A stretch of 64,000 nucleotides of DNA, taken from Physella acuta (Eukaryota > Mollusca > Gastropoda > Physidae). How positions within the stretch are numbered: position 1 is the stretch's first letter; each line of letters starts with the position of its first letter. The notes under the pieces were generated by a model. The model had not been told where the DNA came from, did not search any database, and was given only the letters and a program-made list of their open reading frames with translations. A program made the translations under genes and the position numbers. The stretch spans positions 62,001-126,000 of the forward strand of contig NW_026731910.1 of NCBI RefSeq assembly GCF_028476545.1. Direction: 5' to 3'. Of this stretch, positions 38,581-50,201 are shown in pieces.

Positions 38581-38620
38581 TATCCATGCACCTCCCCCCC
38601 CCCCTAAACCTCCCAAATTC

Positions 38621-39119
38621 TTCTACACCGCCTACCACGCTTTACATTTCTTCCCCCCATAAACACCCATCCACGGCGATAATGAGCTAGTTAAGGATTT
38701 ACTCTGGCCACAATCAACGCGACTCCAGCCGTACAATGCGAACCGGTCCCGGCCGCGATTAGCTCAGGTGTCAGCCGGCAGCGTCGAATGGTGGCCCGAT
38801 TAGGCACCCCATTGTTTTCTTAATTGCATTAGAATATATATTTAATGTGTGAACTTATGTACAAGCAGGGGAAGATAAGTCGTGGCAAGGGGAGACAATT
38901 AAACCAGGTGCAGAAGATGAAGAGGCCGTGGGGGAGGGTGAAAGGGGAGGTAATTGATAGGGAATGGGAGGTAATTTAATGGTGGTGGTGTTAGAAGATG
39001 GAGATAACAATGCTGAAATAGAAGAAGGGACCCGAATGGTAAGATTTTTGTTGTGTTTTTTTTTTCCTTTCAACAAATTTACACCTAAATATAACGACCC
39101 CCCACATATTAGTACCAAC
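38621..39119. other. Intergenic DNA
   Basis: Unique. Bases 38660-38830 are GC-balanced ('gataatgagctagttaagg', 'cgattagctcaggtg') and could be regulatory. No exon. Confidence 0.3.
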
Positions 39120-39391
39120 ACACGCCAACCCCCACAAACACACAAATACACAGACTAATACTAAAATACATACAAACATACGTTAACCTCCACAAACTCA
39201 CACACAAAAAATACACCAACCCCCACACAAACCACATTATCACACGCCAACCTAAAAAAAACCACACCACCTTATAGCTATCTCACACATCCACAGCAAC
39301 CCACGCAGACCCACATCAACCCATGCATACCCACGCCAAACTCATAGACCCACACCGATACACACCGACCATCATAACATACACACACCAA
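39120..39391. repeat. Degenerate CA-rich tandem repeat
   Basis: Imperfect units of about 20-30 bp with 'cacacgccaacccccacaaacacac' character and later 'cccacgccaaactcatagacc'. Confidence 0.6.
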
Positions 39392-39546
39392 CAACGCTCC
39401 CTCTAACTAAGGGATAAAAGCTAGTGTGCAACGTGTATTTTTGTGTACGCGGTGTTCTAAACGTTTTATACAAGGATATTTCTATTTTATAAAATGACCG
39501 CGCGGCAGGTTCAAAACTACTGCGTTGTTACTTAGAGGGAACATCA
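39392..39546. mobile_element. Short hAT-like element, CAGTGTTCCCTCTAA family, copy b
   Basis: Ends CAACGCTCCCTCTAA and TTAGAGGGAACATCA. Flanking 8-mers CACACCAA and CACACCCA agree at 7 of 8 positions, though they sit in CA-rich sequence. The interior GCTAGTGTGCAACGTGTAT and CGCGCGGCAGG blocks are shared with the copies at 20.7 and 47.5 kb. Confidence 0.82.
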
Positions 39547-39554
39547 CACACCCA

Positions 39555-42500
39555 CCTCCACAAACCCACACGCCAACACACACATTATTCACATAAACAC
39601 GCACACCCCAGCGCAATGTCAGAAACCACAATCAAGCAATGTGTGTGGCATAAAGTCTTAAAATAGCTCCCAAACCTGTCTTACATTAAGTCCAAGGTCG
39701 TACCCTAAAACGCCACTAAATTTGAGTCAATCTTTTGTCTATTGTCACAACTCTTTACACGTATTCAACCCAACCCCATAACGTCTTAATAAATCACCAC
39801 CTGCTTACAATAATTAAAGAGAAATTAGCGAGTTTTTATTCTTTTATCTTGTCATGAAGTACACAATTTAGGCCTATATTACACAACTAATCATTTTCTA
39901 TTATCCTACAAATGTCTAATCTTCAGACAGCCACTTTCCTATCTACGCAACATTATTAAAAGCCAACTACCAAATGCGTATTCTATCCATAACTCTCCCC
40001 GTGTTTGCATGCAGTTACTAAATGCACCCCTCCCATATAGTGCCACCTTCCCCCTTCCCACAGTACATACTCAATTTACCGACACAATTAATTAGGTTAT
40101 CAGCTGCACACCGTACTTAGTGTGTCATCACGGCCTGGAGTTAATTAGGCGTGGACACTTTTTTTATTACTCAGATTGTGTGTGTGTCGGTGTGTGTGTC
40201 TGTGCGTCTGTCTGTGTGTCTGTGTGTTTGTGTGAAGTGAGGGGGTCGTATGTGTACGTAAATGTGTTGTCGCGTGTGTGTATAGGTAGGCCCCTACGTT
40301 TGTTTGTATGTGGAATCTAAAACCAAATTAAAATGTCGGTGCTATTAGATTGATGTTTATGCCCTACAAGACTGATGACAGTCCTAATAGACTGATCTGC
40401 AAGACTAGACTGATGTGTCTATCTTACTATATCTATGTCTACCTTACTAGACTGTAATAGAATATGTCTTTTCTAGTCAAAACATAGCTCTTAATCTATA
40501 TAATCTTCTTCTGCTACTAACATATTTTACATACGAACTCCTAGACATAAATCTAACTTCATTACTCGTCTCTCACTACTTAAAACCTACCTCAACTTAA
40601 TCTCCCATACAAACATTCAAACATTACATCGCCCGTCAATTATCTCACACAGTGCCCAAACTACAGGCCTATACGACAACACCATGGTAAAACATCACCT
40701 CAAAAACTCACATCCAAAGGTGAATAAAGATCGATTGTGTTACGCCCCACAATCTCCCCCCCCCCCCCCACCCCTTCTATTTGATTTGCTTGGACGTCGG
40801 CTCTTAAACGCTTATTATTATGTTAATGTGCACTTAATGGGATATTAATCAGCAGGGGCGATAAACGTGCTTGAAAATCTTAAGCGGTCTTTAGACGCGG
40901 CTCATAAATAATAAACTGGAGAGGTCGTAACGGGGGGAAGGGGGTGGGGGGGGGAGGGGGGGCGTCGGAGTAATAAGGAGGCTTTTACTTAGTTTTTTTT
41001 TTTATGATTATAGAAATAATGTTTGGATTTGTAAATCGTTAATGGCATAATCCTGACGGCTGATTTATTTAACTGTCCGTAATGTTTAGTTAATTGTTAT
41101 TTCACAATACGGGGCTGAAGTGTCATTATTGATAATGAGTGAAAGGTTTACGAGCGTGTGTTTTGGGGGATTCGATGATCGCTAAATGATTCACATAAAC
41201 CAGATATGATTAAAGCGAGGACGTCGGGTCGTGGCATAGGGCTATAAAGTTGATTGAATTAAGGGTATTGTTTGAATGTAGGATATGAATATAAATGAGT
41301 TATTCATTGTGTATCTAACGCGATCGTAATTTGTCTACCAAGTTAACCCTTTTTTTATCCCCGGAAATATGATCACAGAACAAATTTCAAAATAAAATCA
41401 AAATGCCAATGTTAATTATAATTATACTTGGGAGTTAAATGTTTTGTATTTTGTTGCATTTTCTAGAACTGATGGGAAACGTGCCGTCTTTGAAGAAGCT
41501 ATAGAGAATCTACATTAATGAAGGATAATTATGGTCTACTAACTATTTGGTCATGCTGCATTACGTCCCATGTGTTTAGATATGTACAATTATCTCCCTT
41601 CTCAATCATAAATTTACACATCAATGATATGTGTAATTATCTCCCTGCTCAATCATAACAAATTTACACATCAATGTTCAACGATAACAATGTCTAGATT
41701 TTTTTTCTCATAAACTTACGATCAGTAACAGGGGGCTGGGTGTACGGTGGCTTGTTTATTTTAACAGATTCAGTGTTAATTATTTCAACTAAACAGTGTT
41801 TATAACGTGTATTTAACAAACTGCTCCATTAACATTATACTGCACACATTATGCAAATATCCTGTAACTGACTCTATGAAAGGAAAAAACGACATGTCAA
41901 ATTTTTAGTGCTATGAGAACACTAGTAAAAAAAAAATAATGAGGTAATAAAACCAGAACGCCTGCTGTGTTGTGGCTGTGTCTGTCGTGTTGTCGCTGTG
42001 TCTGCCGTGTCCCCTCGCAGTTCTAGTCAGTCGGCAATGCCAGCCGAAACGGATACCCAATTTACCCGGGTCTACACGACCCCGGGTCTAAAAGACCCCG
42101 GATCAGCCATCTGTGCCGTGATAAATAAATGATTTCCCCTCCGTGAAAACCCGGCGCTGACTTTTTATTAACCCTAACCATCGCTGTTTTCTGCCGCGTA
42201 ATTTACCGATGATTAATTAATTAATTGCTTTTTCTTTCAGATGTTTTTGGATCGCACGCACACGCCTTCTACTAACAGTACGGGGGAGAAGGGGGGGGGG
42301 GAGGGGAGAGAAAAGACGGAAACTATGAATTCTAATGTATAGAATGCATGATACGAAACTGCCCATCGGTTCAAAATACAGGAAGAATTTAGAACCCATG
42401 TTTTGGATAATAATTATTTAATCTCGTCATAAACATTGTATAGCTGGTTGTTTACTTTCATGACGGATGGATAAAATGTTATTCGTATTTTTTCCGTTGT

Positions 42501-42922
42501 GATTTGAATTGCAATCAATGTTCCAATAACGATACTTGTGGACACACATGTTTTATTTGAAATCTATTTTTTAAAATATTTTAAAGGCACCGTGTCTGGA
42601 ATTGAAATAAAAATACAGAGCCTTCCAAAAGTAATGTTAAAAACTATATTTATGTGGATTCTTTTTCGGTAAAGAGTATTTTTTTCTTTTTATAAATCTA
42701 GATAATAATTCTACACATTAATACGTAAATTATATTAAACATATAAAGAGGATGACGCATATCCCCGTCTGTTGTATGTAAGCAGTTTTAAAACTGGCAC
42801 GCTCAAAACAATTAAAACTAGCGACTAGCCTTGTAATGAAGAAATGTATACAAACAATATGAAATATTAAAAACATTACTTATAGTTAACTGCGAAAGGC
42901 TCACCTAAATGTTACATGCCAA
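39555..42922. other. Intergenic DNA with a few minor features
   Basis: (GT)n at 40171-40245, a 49-bp direct duplication at 41584-41672 ('ttatctccctnctcaatcat...tttacacatcaatg'), poly-C at 40756 and poly-G at 40931-40960. Hairpins GGGTC-GACCC occur at 42067-42098, including GGGTCT-AAA-AGACCC at 42084-42098. Two possible regulatory islands are listed separately. No coding exon. Confidence 0.4.
40795..41300. promoter_or_regulatory. Candidate cis-regulatory island rich in homeodomain cores
   Basis: Unique sequence with many TAAT/ATTA words in ordered context: TGTTAATGTGCACTTAATGG, GATATTAATCAGC, GTTAATGGCATAATCC, AGTTAATTG and CATTATTGATAATG. A G-rich run interrupts it at 40930-40965. The clustering next to a homeobox gene suggests enhancer function, which is inference only. 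Confidence 0.22.
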
Positions 42923-43110
42923 GCGCTTGAGTGGAACCCCCAGGAAAAGCGGAAGAGAGGGCGCCCAAGACAGACCTGGAGGCGGAGTTTTTTAAAGAAC
43001 TGAAGCCAACAGGGATGTCTTGGGAGATGGCAAAATTAATAGCCGGGGATCGGAAGAAATGGAAGGAAATGGTGGAGGCCCTATGTTCCATAAGGAGCAA
43101 AGAGGACTAA
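42923..43110 (+). pseudogene. LINE reverse transcriptase C-terminal tail
   Basis: Translation gives ALEWNPQEKRKRGRPRQTWRR, then after a one-base shift in a T run (about 42985) FFKELKPTGMSWEMAKLIAG and KKWKEMVEALCSIRSKED followed by TAA. WNP-x-GKRKRGRP-x-x-TWRR and a final DRxxWRxLVxxLCS-R pattern are characteristic of the extreme C terminus of several invertebrate LINE ORF2 proteins. Only about 63 residues remain. A 'gtaaagtcaagtaagtcaa' tail follows. It is a 5'-truncated insertion. Confidence 0.8.
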
Positions 43111-43531
43111 GTAAAGTCAAGTAAGTCAACTTTGATAAACCTCTATTTGTCAAGTACATTATTGAATTACTTGAAGATAATATATACGTATTTAGCTTTT
43201 TCCATACTCAAATTTTAATTTTGTTCTAAAATGTGAGTTCCTTCCCATATACTAATTTAAAACAGACAAGGGAAATAAGTCATAATGTATATTACAAATA
43301 TAATTACAAATTAATTAAAATTCGATTAAAGTATATTAACAATTAAAGGTTATTTTAAAACTCTAACGTTAAATTAATTTGTAAATGTCTTTTGTAAAAA
43401 GAAATTACGTAATATTTATATTTTGAAGAATATAGATTCTTTTAATGATTTGAGCTCAAATACGAAACTCGTAACTTATAACTTTTTATAAGTAAAAGCT
43501 CAGCACAATAATCGAACATTATAACTCACTA

Positions 43532-43559
43532 CCTTAAAAAAAAAAAAAAAAAAAAAAAA
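43532..43559. repeat. Poly-A tract
   Basis: About 26 consecutive A. No retrocopy body is recognised immediately upstream. Confidence 0.9.
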
Positions 43560-43677
43560 CACACGTTGTTCACCAAAGTGAACATGTATATATTAAATAT
43601 TTTTCCTACTTGGAAGCAGAACAAACACACACAAGCTTCACCGAACCCTTCCTAAAGGGAAAAATGAAATGTGATTA

Positions 43678-43842
43678 GGGGTAATCCATTTATGACGTCC
43701 ACAATTTTTTTGGATATGGACCCCCCCCGGTCCACAAATGTCCACATAATTCCCTATTAAAAGTCCACACGCGTCTGCAAAGGTCAATTTTTTTCGGAAT
43801 CCCCCCCCCCCCCCCGTATGGACGTCAGAAATAGATGACCCC
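43678..43842. mobile_element. Short PIF/Harbinger-like element
   Basis: 165 bp with ends GGGGTAATCCATTTATGACG and CGTCAGAAATAGATGACCCC (imperfect 20+ bp inverted repeat ending ATGACGTCCA/TGGACGTCA). TTA flanks on both sides (43675-43677, 43843-43845) fit the 3-bp TWA duplication of Harbinger insertion. The interior has CCACA-rich and poly-C sequence and no transposase. Confidence 0.75.
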
Positions 43843-43885
43843 TTATTGTGTTAAGTGTGTGTCTTGACCTCCGTCGAACCCCTGA

Positions 43886-44052
43886 TACTTACTCACCGAA
43901 CCCCTGGTTCTACCCCTCCCCCCCCCCCCCTCGAACGAGATAGAATTTTTATAGAAAACATATACACTTTTACCAGTGTCCGCCGTCCGCCCCCCGGAAA
44001 ATGTCATCCGCCTCCCCCCTCCCCCGGAGAAAAAAGTCTGAAAGAAACACTG
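43886..44052. mobile_element. hAT-like CAGAGTTTCTTCC family, copy c (partial)
   Basis: The right end GAGAAAAAAGTCTGAAAGAAACACTG matches the right end of the 27.8 kb copy. The left boundary is uncertain: an internal CAGTGTCCGCCGTCCGCC at 43974 could be a left end. No duplication is found. Confidence 0.6.
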
Positions 44053-45494
44053 TCATATCTTGGCACATGTAACCAAAAAGAAAGTAGCATTAGGCGTAAG
44101 ACTAAACTAACTCGATGGACCCAGATCCAAAAGTGCCATCACAAGCTGTGTGTGTGGGGGTGGGGGTGCCAGTGATAGAAACCCCCACCCCTACCCACTC
44201 CCGTGTCGCCATGTCGTCACATGCCGTCGTCTACAAAAAAAAAAAAAACACCCCGTCGTCATATCAGCGCCGTTGTGACTTCTAAAAGCAAATTAACTCC
44301 GTAAACGTACCCGGGAAAATAAACCGGCGGAATATTTAATGGGTCCGGCTTGACTGGCGCCCGGCGAGAAACTTCCGGTCCCCGGTCTTTCGCCCAGTGG
44401 GGGGGGGGGGGGGGGGGGGGGAGACGTTTTGTACAGTGTGGGCATGATAGGTGCCGCACACCGTCTCGTCTGGGGAAATATCGGGCACCCAGTGCGAGAT
44501 TTGTGCGTAGAGGTCGGTGTGTATGTGTTAGTATTGTTCGCTCCAAACTAGCATGCTACATTAGTAATTTTATTGGACATTACCTTATGCTAACATGCGA
44601 TACAGGGTTCAAACCGCATCGTAAAATTATAATAATTATAATTGTGGCTTAACTCTGGGGGGGGGGGGGGGGGGGGGGGGGGGCTCGTGTACATAGACGA
44701 TATGACAGTGTCTTTGAATAGCGATCCATTGAACATATGAGGAAGAGTTCATATACTTTTTAACCTGGCCTTATTGAAGGGATAGTGTGGTCAGCAAGGA
44801 CAAAAAAAAATTTGGTCATCGAAAGATCTACCATTCATAAGATCAAGACAGCAAAACGATCCACAGCAAATAATCTGACTGAAATTATCTAGAAAATTCT
44901 GCCTTGCATACGATCCGGTTTTCCCTGGTGTGGGAGATGACTAGAGGAGAAATCACGTGACGTGATGACCTTTCAGACGCGCATTCTTCAAGGTCACTCT
45001 GCCAACATGGCACGGGTGACCGTTCATAAATTCTACTTTTTTTTTTATAAAAAAAAAGTCCCCCACAATAGCAGCGTGGCAGCATGACCCCAGACTTGAC
45101 CCCTTCAGCGTGAGACCCCCTGATGTGTCGGTACATCCAATATCGGGATCCGATGTCTCGCCCCTTTGTACCGTAGGGTCGGGTGTTTAGCGACTTTGCC
45201 ATCAATCAGAACTTAATTGGTCCCAAATTAGTCTCTATTCTAGTCTCGGCGATCTTTTTTCTCTCTCTCCCCCTCCCTCCCCCCCCCCCACCCCAAAAAG
45301 AATAGACAGCAGTTTATTCTCCGGGTTGTCGTATTACTCTGACACTTCCATTTACACGGCAGAAAGTTACTGCCGTCACCCTCCTCCTGGGAGGGACGGG
45401 AGGGGAGGGGGGGATCGTCCGCCATACCAGAGGGTGCATCTTTTATCTGTTTAAAGTGTATGCTCAATAAGCTGATTCCGTAAAATGTATTGTG

Positions 45495-45496
<2 letters not shown>
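44053..45496. other. Intergenic DNA, poly-G runs, SINE fragment
   Basis: G-runs of 20 or more at 44400 and 44658. A family 1 SINE fragment lies at about 44738-44802 ('gaggaagagttcatata', 'gaagggatagtgtggtcagca'). Bases 44880-45240 and 45300-45460 are GC-balanced unique DNA. No exon. Confidence 0.4.

Positions 45497-45584
<88 letters not shown>
45497..45584. repeat. (AT)n microsatellite
   Basis: About 85 bp of AT dinucleotide. Confidence 0.97.
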
Positions 45585-45587
<3 letters not shown>

Positions 45588-45984
45588 GGCTATATATGTA
45601 TGTATGTATCCGTCAAACGCTTGAGTTACCCAGCGTAGGCAATGGGATGAACTTTACATTACATGGAACAGACACTGATACAAGGGGACAGATTGAAATC
45701 TTAAATGACGTGTGATATAATTGGTAACATACATATATCGCCAGACACAGCAGATATGACATGTGCATCCCGCCTACACGGGGTCGGCGCCAATCACCGG
45801 GATTACATCTGATCAAAAGTCCGACACTCAATTAAATTATCACAGCAAAACGTTATAAAGGAACTATTTCTCTTTTCTTAGTCAAAAGACTGATTTGTTT
45901 TACTTAAACACTGCAAAATAATAAACTAGATTTTACTGTTTTAGTAGTTACTACAGAAGATAATTAGATAAGTTATATTTTACC

Positions 45985-46345
45985 CTAACGTAATATCCTC
46001 CCCCCCCCCAGCACTACCCTCACGTAATATCCACCCCCCCCCCCAAACCCTCAATCCCCCACCCTTCTGCTCTCCCCGAACCCATACCCCCTGCCCTCCC
46101 ACTCCAAATATTTCACATGTCACCTACCCCCCCCCACCATTCCCCTCTGCTCACCCCTACCCCATAGCTCCTGCCCTTTCTCTCCCCCCCCCCCACCCAA
46201 TATTTCACATGTCACCTACCCCCCCCCCCCCACTTCCCATCTACTCTCCCCTACCCCATACCTCCTGCCACTCCCCACCCCACCCACCCACCCACCCAAT
46301 ATTTCACATGTCACCTACCGCACCCCCCCTCCCCCCCCCCCCTCC
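45985..46345. repeat. C-rich tandem array, unit about 90-97 bp
   Basis: The marker ATATTTCACATGTCACCTAC recurs at about 46107, 46199 and 46298, separated by poly-C, 'tctgctcacccctaccccata' and 'ctcctgcc'. Degenerate units ('cgtaatatcc' plus poly-C) lie to the left. Confidence 0.85.
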
Positions 46346-46656
46346 AAAGAGAAACAAAAAAAAAGATCACCAATGTTGTAGTTGACATGAGCGTCGTCCC
46401 TAAAAACCGCAGGGGCAGTAACCCACACCAGTCGTTTCCCTGTGCGCACCCCGCAGTGCGCAGCCGGCCACTTATCAAGGTCTGTGTCGACTGTTCACCG
46501 CACGGCGCGGTTAGTAGAAACTCCTAATCCAGTTTGGTAAATGGCTTTTTTTTTTTTTTTTTAAAGTTAACTAATGCTTCTACAGAGGTGGTATAGGCTG
46601 GTCAATGTTTCTCGATCTGCGGGGTCTAGTCAATGTTACTGCGGGTCGTAGTTTTG
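46346..46656. other. Unique GC-balanced spacer
   Basis: No gene seen. It contains a T18 run at about 46545. Confidence 0.35.
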
Positions 46657-46850
46657 GTGGACGGTGTGGTCGGATGGTAGAGCTTACGACTGCTAACCTG
46701 AAAGTCTCTAGTTCGGATCTTCACTGAGGCCAACAAGGTTTGACGAGTACTTGACGTAGGGAAACTAAGACGGCTGGAAGTAGTGCTGACCATACTACCC
46801 ACCTGTATTCCGAGGCTAGAGGCGAATTGACCCATCCCCGCCCATGGCGA
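46657..46850 (+). repeat. tRNA-derived SINE, family 1, plus orientation
   Basis: This copy points to the plus strand. Its head GGACGGTGTGGTCGGATGGTAG (A-box-like), anticodon-like region ACGACTGCTAACCTG and B-box-like AGTTCGGATCTTC are followed by the family body (reversed 'gtacttgacgtagggaaa', 'gtgctgaccatac'). The anticodon arm reads GCT with the AACTAATCC-type context of tRNA-Ser(GCT). It lacks the GATGAAGTAGAG tail. Confidence 0.75.
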
Positions 46851-47227
46851 ACTATCAATTTGTTGCTGCCCAAACCCCCTTACATATAGTTATTCACGTT
46901 AGCAAGAAAGCGCCCTTTCTCCATATGGAACATTTGGGACGCTTTGTATCAACCGCTGGCATGTAACACTTTGTATTTTGGTATCACAGAATTGATATAT
47001 AAAGAAACAGCTAAACATTTCAGAATACAAAAGGTAGTCTATTTTCCTAACTATAACTGAATTACAGAATTCAGTAATTCAGTTCATAATAGGCTTGTTG
47101 TTTATCTTTCGACTATATTTGGCGCCCCTTTAGGGTCGGCTCACGGGGCGGTAGTCCCACCCCCCCCCCCCCCTCCCCTCGCTACGCAACTGACCGAAGC
47201 TACAATGTCTTGAGATTAAAAAGTGAC

Positions 47228-47366
47228 CAGAGGCGTAGCGAGGGGGGGGGGGGCGGACATATGTCCCCGGGCGCCGACCTTAAGGGGGCGCCAAAATGGG
47301 TTGGAAAAACAAATCGAAGGTTTGAAGGAGAGGTGCAAATCGAAAGTTTGTCCCCGGGCGCCTCTG
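47228..47366. mobile_element. Short hAT-like element, CAGAGGCGTAG family, copy c
   Basis: Starts CAGAGGCGTAGCGAGG and ends GGGCGCCTCTG. Flanks AAAGTGAC and AAGATGAC agree at 6 of 8. The interior 'gcaaatcgaaagtttgtcccc' matches the minisatellite unit of the 30.3 kb element. The right end has lost the CTACG part of the inverted repeat. Confidence 0.78.
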
Positions 47367-47484
47367 AAGATGACGATGATGTTAGTTGAAGCAATGCTTC
47401 ATACCATTATCTTCAATGTTAGTTCGCACTAAATACTTCCACACACCTCGGTGCAGTGGGTACGTTTATTCACCCACTGGCTAG

Positions 47485-47636
47485 ATATGTTCCCTCTAAA
47501 GAAAAGCTAGTGAGCAACGTGTATTCTGTGTTCTAAAAATCTTATACAAAGATATATTTATTTCACAAAATCACTGCGCGGCATCTCAAAACTACCGCGC
47601 GGCCGCGCAACCGCGCAGCTTAGAGGGAAAACACTG
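47485..47636. mobile_element. Short hAT-like element, CAGTGTTCCCTCTAA family, copy c
   Basis: 152 bp, left ATATGTTCCCTCTAA, right TTAGAGGGAAAACACTG, with a perfect 8-bp duplication CTGGCTAG (47477-47484 and 47637-47644). A CGCGCGGCCGCGC block lies next to the right end. No coding capacity. Confidence 0.88.
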
Positions 47637-47644
47637 CTGGCTAG

Positions 47645-48829
47645 TACGGTCTGGATAGTCCTATTAACTGCTGAGCGGATAAATCGGTTAAGCAAAATTT
47701 GATACATGATTCCAAATTAAAATAATTCAAAAGTAAAATTTCCTAATACGACAAAGTATTAAAAGAAAATACTGAGATATACAAAGTACAGTAAAATATT
47801 TATTATTTCATGCGATGGCGTTAATACGATATCCCAAAGAATACGATCAATTAAAAAGACTTCATATACTTCTGAAAATGTCATAGTTCTAAGATCGTGC
47901 CGCTTACGATATTGATTAAAAAAAAACACCAGCATTTAATATAAAAAATAAAAACTATTGATATTTGCTTAAGCATTTGACTCATAAAACACGCTCCACG
48001 CCATCAAAAACACAACCTCGACAACAACACGTAAACTAATGCTCTCTTCTTCACCCACCTCTACCATCAAGCAACGCATAATTATAGCTTTTTACAGCTT
48101 TTCCTTTCTCCATTTTTATTCCCATTAGAGAAAGTTTAATTCCCTTACGCCGGTCGCGAGATGTTTTAGTTTCAACATACCACTTGTTCGTTAGACATTT
48201 ATAAACGCCGGATATGACAAGGGAGATCAGCGAGGTGCGCATCAAGGGAGATAAAATGTACAACATTATCCAAATCATAGTGGTTTTTACCATCAACTGA
48301 CGACACGCGTTTTTTAAACTGCTGGTAGATTCTAGTTGAGTTGTATAGAAGAGACGAAGTAGGGTGGTGTTTCTAATGCCCAATGCAAGGCGTTAATGTT
48401 TATTCATTAGACGCTGAGTTTGAGAAAAGTGTATATCGTGTGTTAGACTGAAAGAAGAATGAGGTGGGGGGGAGTGGGGGTGGGGGGGGTGGGCAGGTGT
48501 GAAGGCTTTTTGACAAGAGATCGATGACAGGTTTGTTAACTGTGTGTTAACCTTTGTGACACTAGAAATGCGTATTAGATCTTGCAACATTTAAGCGTTC
48601 TTTTGAAACACATGTATTATAAATGTATTTTTTTTTAAAAGCAGTAAAATCGATGTTACTTTATGAAAACGAAGTTGTAATATGTATGTTCACACTTCTA
48701 ACATTTGAGAGACATTATCCATGTTTATTTTTAACTTCTTGTTCTTCGTTTTTAGTTGTAATATTTAAAGAGATGTCCTCTAACACTATTTAGTTACTAA
48801 ATTTTAGTATCGAATTCGCTATATCGCCC
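47645..48829. other. Intergenic DNA
   Basis: AT-rich. A minus-strand frame at 48051-48383 (110 residues) has no recognisable domain, no repeat relation and no splice context. I leave it as chance. Confidence 0.35.
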
Positions 48830-49042
48830 GTTGACTCCAACTTCAGCCTGCATTGTTCTAGATTTACTTCCATAGCCTTTGTTCAACCAAAAACAAATTA
48901 AAGCCAGAAGTTGTTTGATTTTGGAGTTATCTCTCCTAGTTGTGTTGCTGTCCACAGCTATTGAACCTCATCTGCCCGGTGTTTCGAACTCGGGACTTTT
49001 CGGCTTAGCAAATATGAGCTTTAACGGCCCGGCTACGCCGAA
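48830..49042 (-). repeat. tRNA-related SINE, family 2, copy c (most complete)
   Basis: Runs from 'gttgactccaacttcagcctgc' through 'tagttgtgttgctgtccacagctat' and 'catctgcccggtgtttcgaactcgggactttt' to 'atgagctttaacggcccggctacgcc'. Reversed, the right end is tRNA-like (GGCGTAGCCGGGCCGTTAAAGC as A box area, GAGTTCGAAAC as B box). Confidence 0.78.
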
Positions 49043-49099
49043 TCCTATCACTGGCAGTATGAGAGGTACTAAGGAGACGGTACGAGTTAGATACTATTG

Positions 49100-49325
49100 C
49101 CCGTAAGACCGAGTGAGTACATTTGTTTCAATGACCTTGGCATAAGAAGGTGGGAGGGGGGAGGAGGGATAGGGCGATCAGCGATATGCCCAGCTGCCTT
49201 TGCTTTTCTAACGTGAGTCAATCAGAGCTGGGTGGACTCAGGGACGTCCTACAGTTTTGAGCCCGGATCCGTATTCGATACTTTCGGGTTAGCAGTCTCG
49301 TGCTCTACCGCTTGGCCACGCCGTC
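49100..49325 (-). repeat. tRNA-derived SINE, family 1, copy e (most complete head)
   Basis: The minus-strand head GGCGTGGCCAAGCGGTAGAGC is a good tRNA A box, and GAGACTGCTAACCCG matches the anticodon arm of tRNA-Ser(GCT). The B-box area is CGAATACGGATCC. The body shares 'ctaacgtgagtca' and 'atcagagctgggtggactcaggg'. It abuts family 2 SINE 48830-49042. Confidence 0.8.
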
Positions 49326-50201
49326 CACTTAAATATATTTATATTGCACACACACACACATTTCCCCTTTAAGGATAATGTTGCTCTTAAATCACGTTTT
49401 AAACATCTGATACAGCAAGTTGGTAATTTCTACCGGAATTAGTCAAATAAAAGTACTAGTAGCTGACCAATTAGGGATAAATTTTGTCTGAAAGAAACCC
49501 TCCTCGATTTTATATTAACTGTTCTATTACGATAAACGTGTTCGATTAAAAAAAAAAAAGAACCGCACAGTGTTAAGCGTAACATCTTGTTATCTGAAAA
49601 TATAGTGATCTAGGTTTAATAGGTTATTTAACTTGCATGATTTGAGCTGGTATCATAGACTAATATCGATTAGACGGAATCAATCAAAATTTATTTTAGA
49701 ACATACACATGAAAAAGGACTTCAACTCAATTATGTTCAAAGTATCCCCCTCACACAATACAACACATGGTACTCACGCGCGAGTATCGCACACGACACG
49801 TGTAAATCTTTTTGTTCAACCTACAAAGGCTACATTTTTATTTCCATTAAACGCTCACAAAATGCCCGTCATTACAATTCATTTTAAACCGGGCATGCAC
49901 AAAGGATTCAGAGTCTGGTAGTAATTGGCTAACCGGAGGATTTACACAGCTTGCTTGTGCATTCTGTATTTCAAATAGAACAAAAGGCTTTGATTAAGGT
50001 AGATCTAGCGAATTAGACCGCAGTGAACTGTAAACTAATTATAAAAATGAGATAAAATAGTATGATCTCTTTAAGAGTGTGTTGAAAGGAGCGGGGTGGG
50101 GGGGGGGGGGGGGGGGGGGGAGAGATGCTAGTCTGCTGCTATGTAGACCTCTCTTCTAATCAGCACTTGCTAACCAAATCAAATAGATAGGCCTACATCT
50201 T
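49326..50201. other. Intergenic DNA
   Basis: A short (AC)n at 49347 and a G-run of about 26 at 50096. Unique AT-rich otherwise. No gene supported. Confidence 0.35.

Noticed and set aside
48051-48383. 110-aa minus-strand frame
   Set aside because: No family resemblance, no repeat copy and no splice signals that would make it an exon. Kept as chance.
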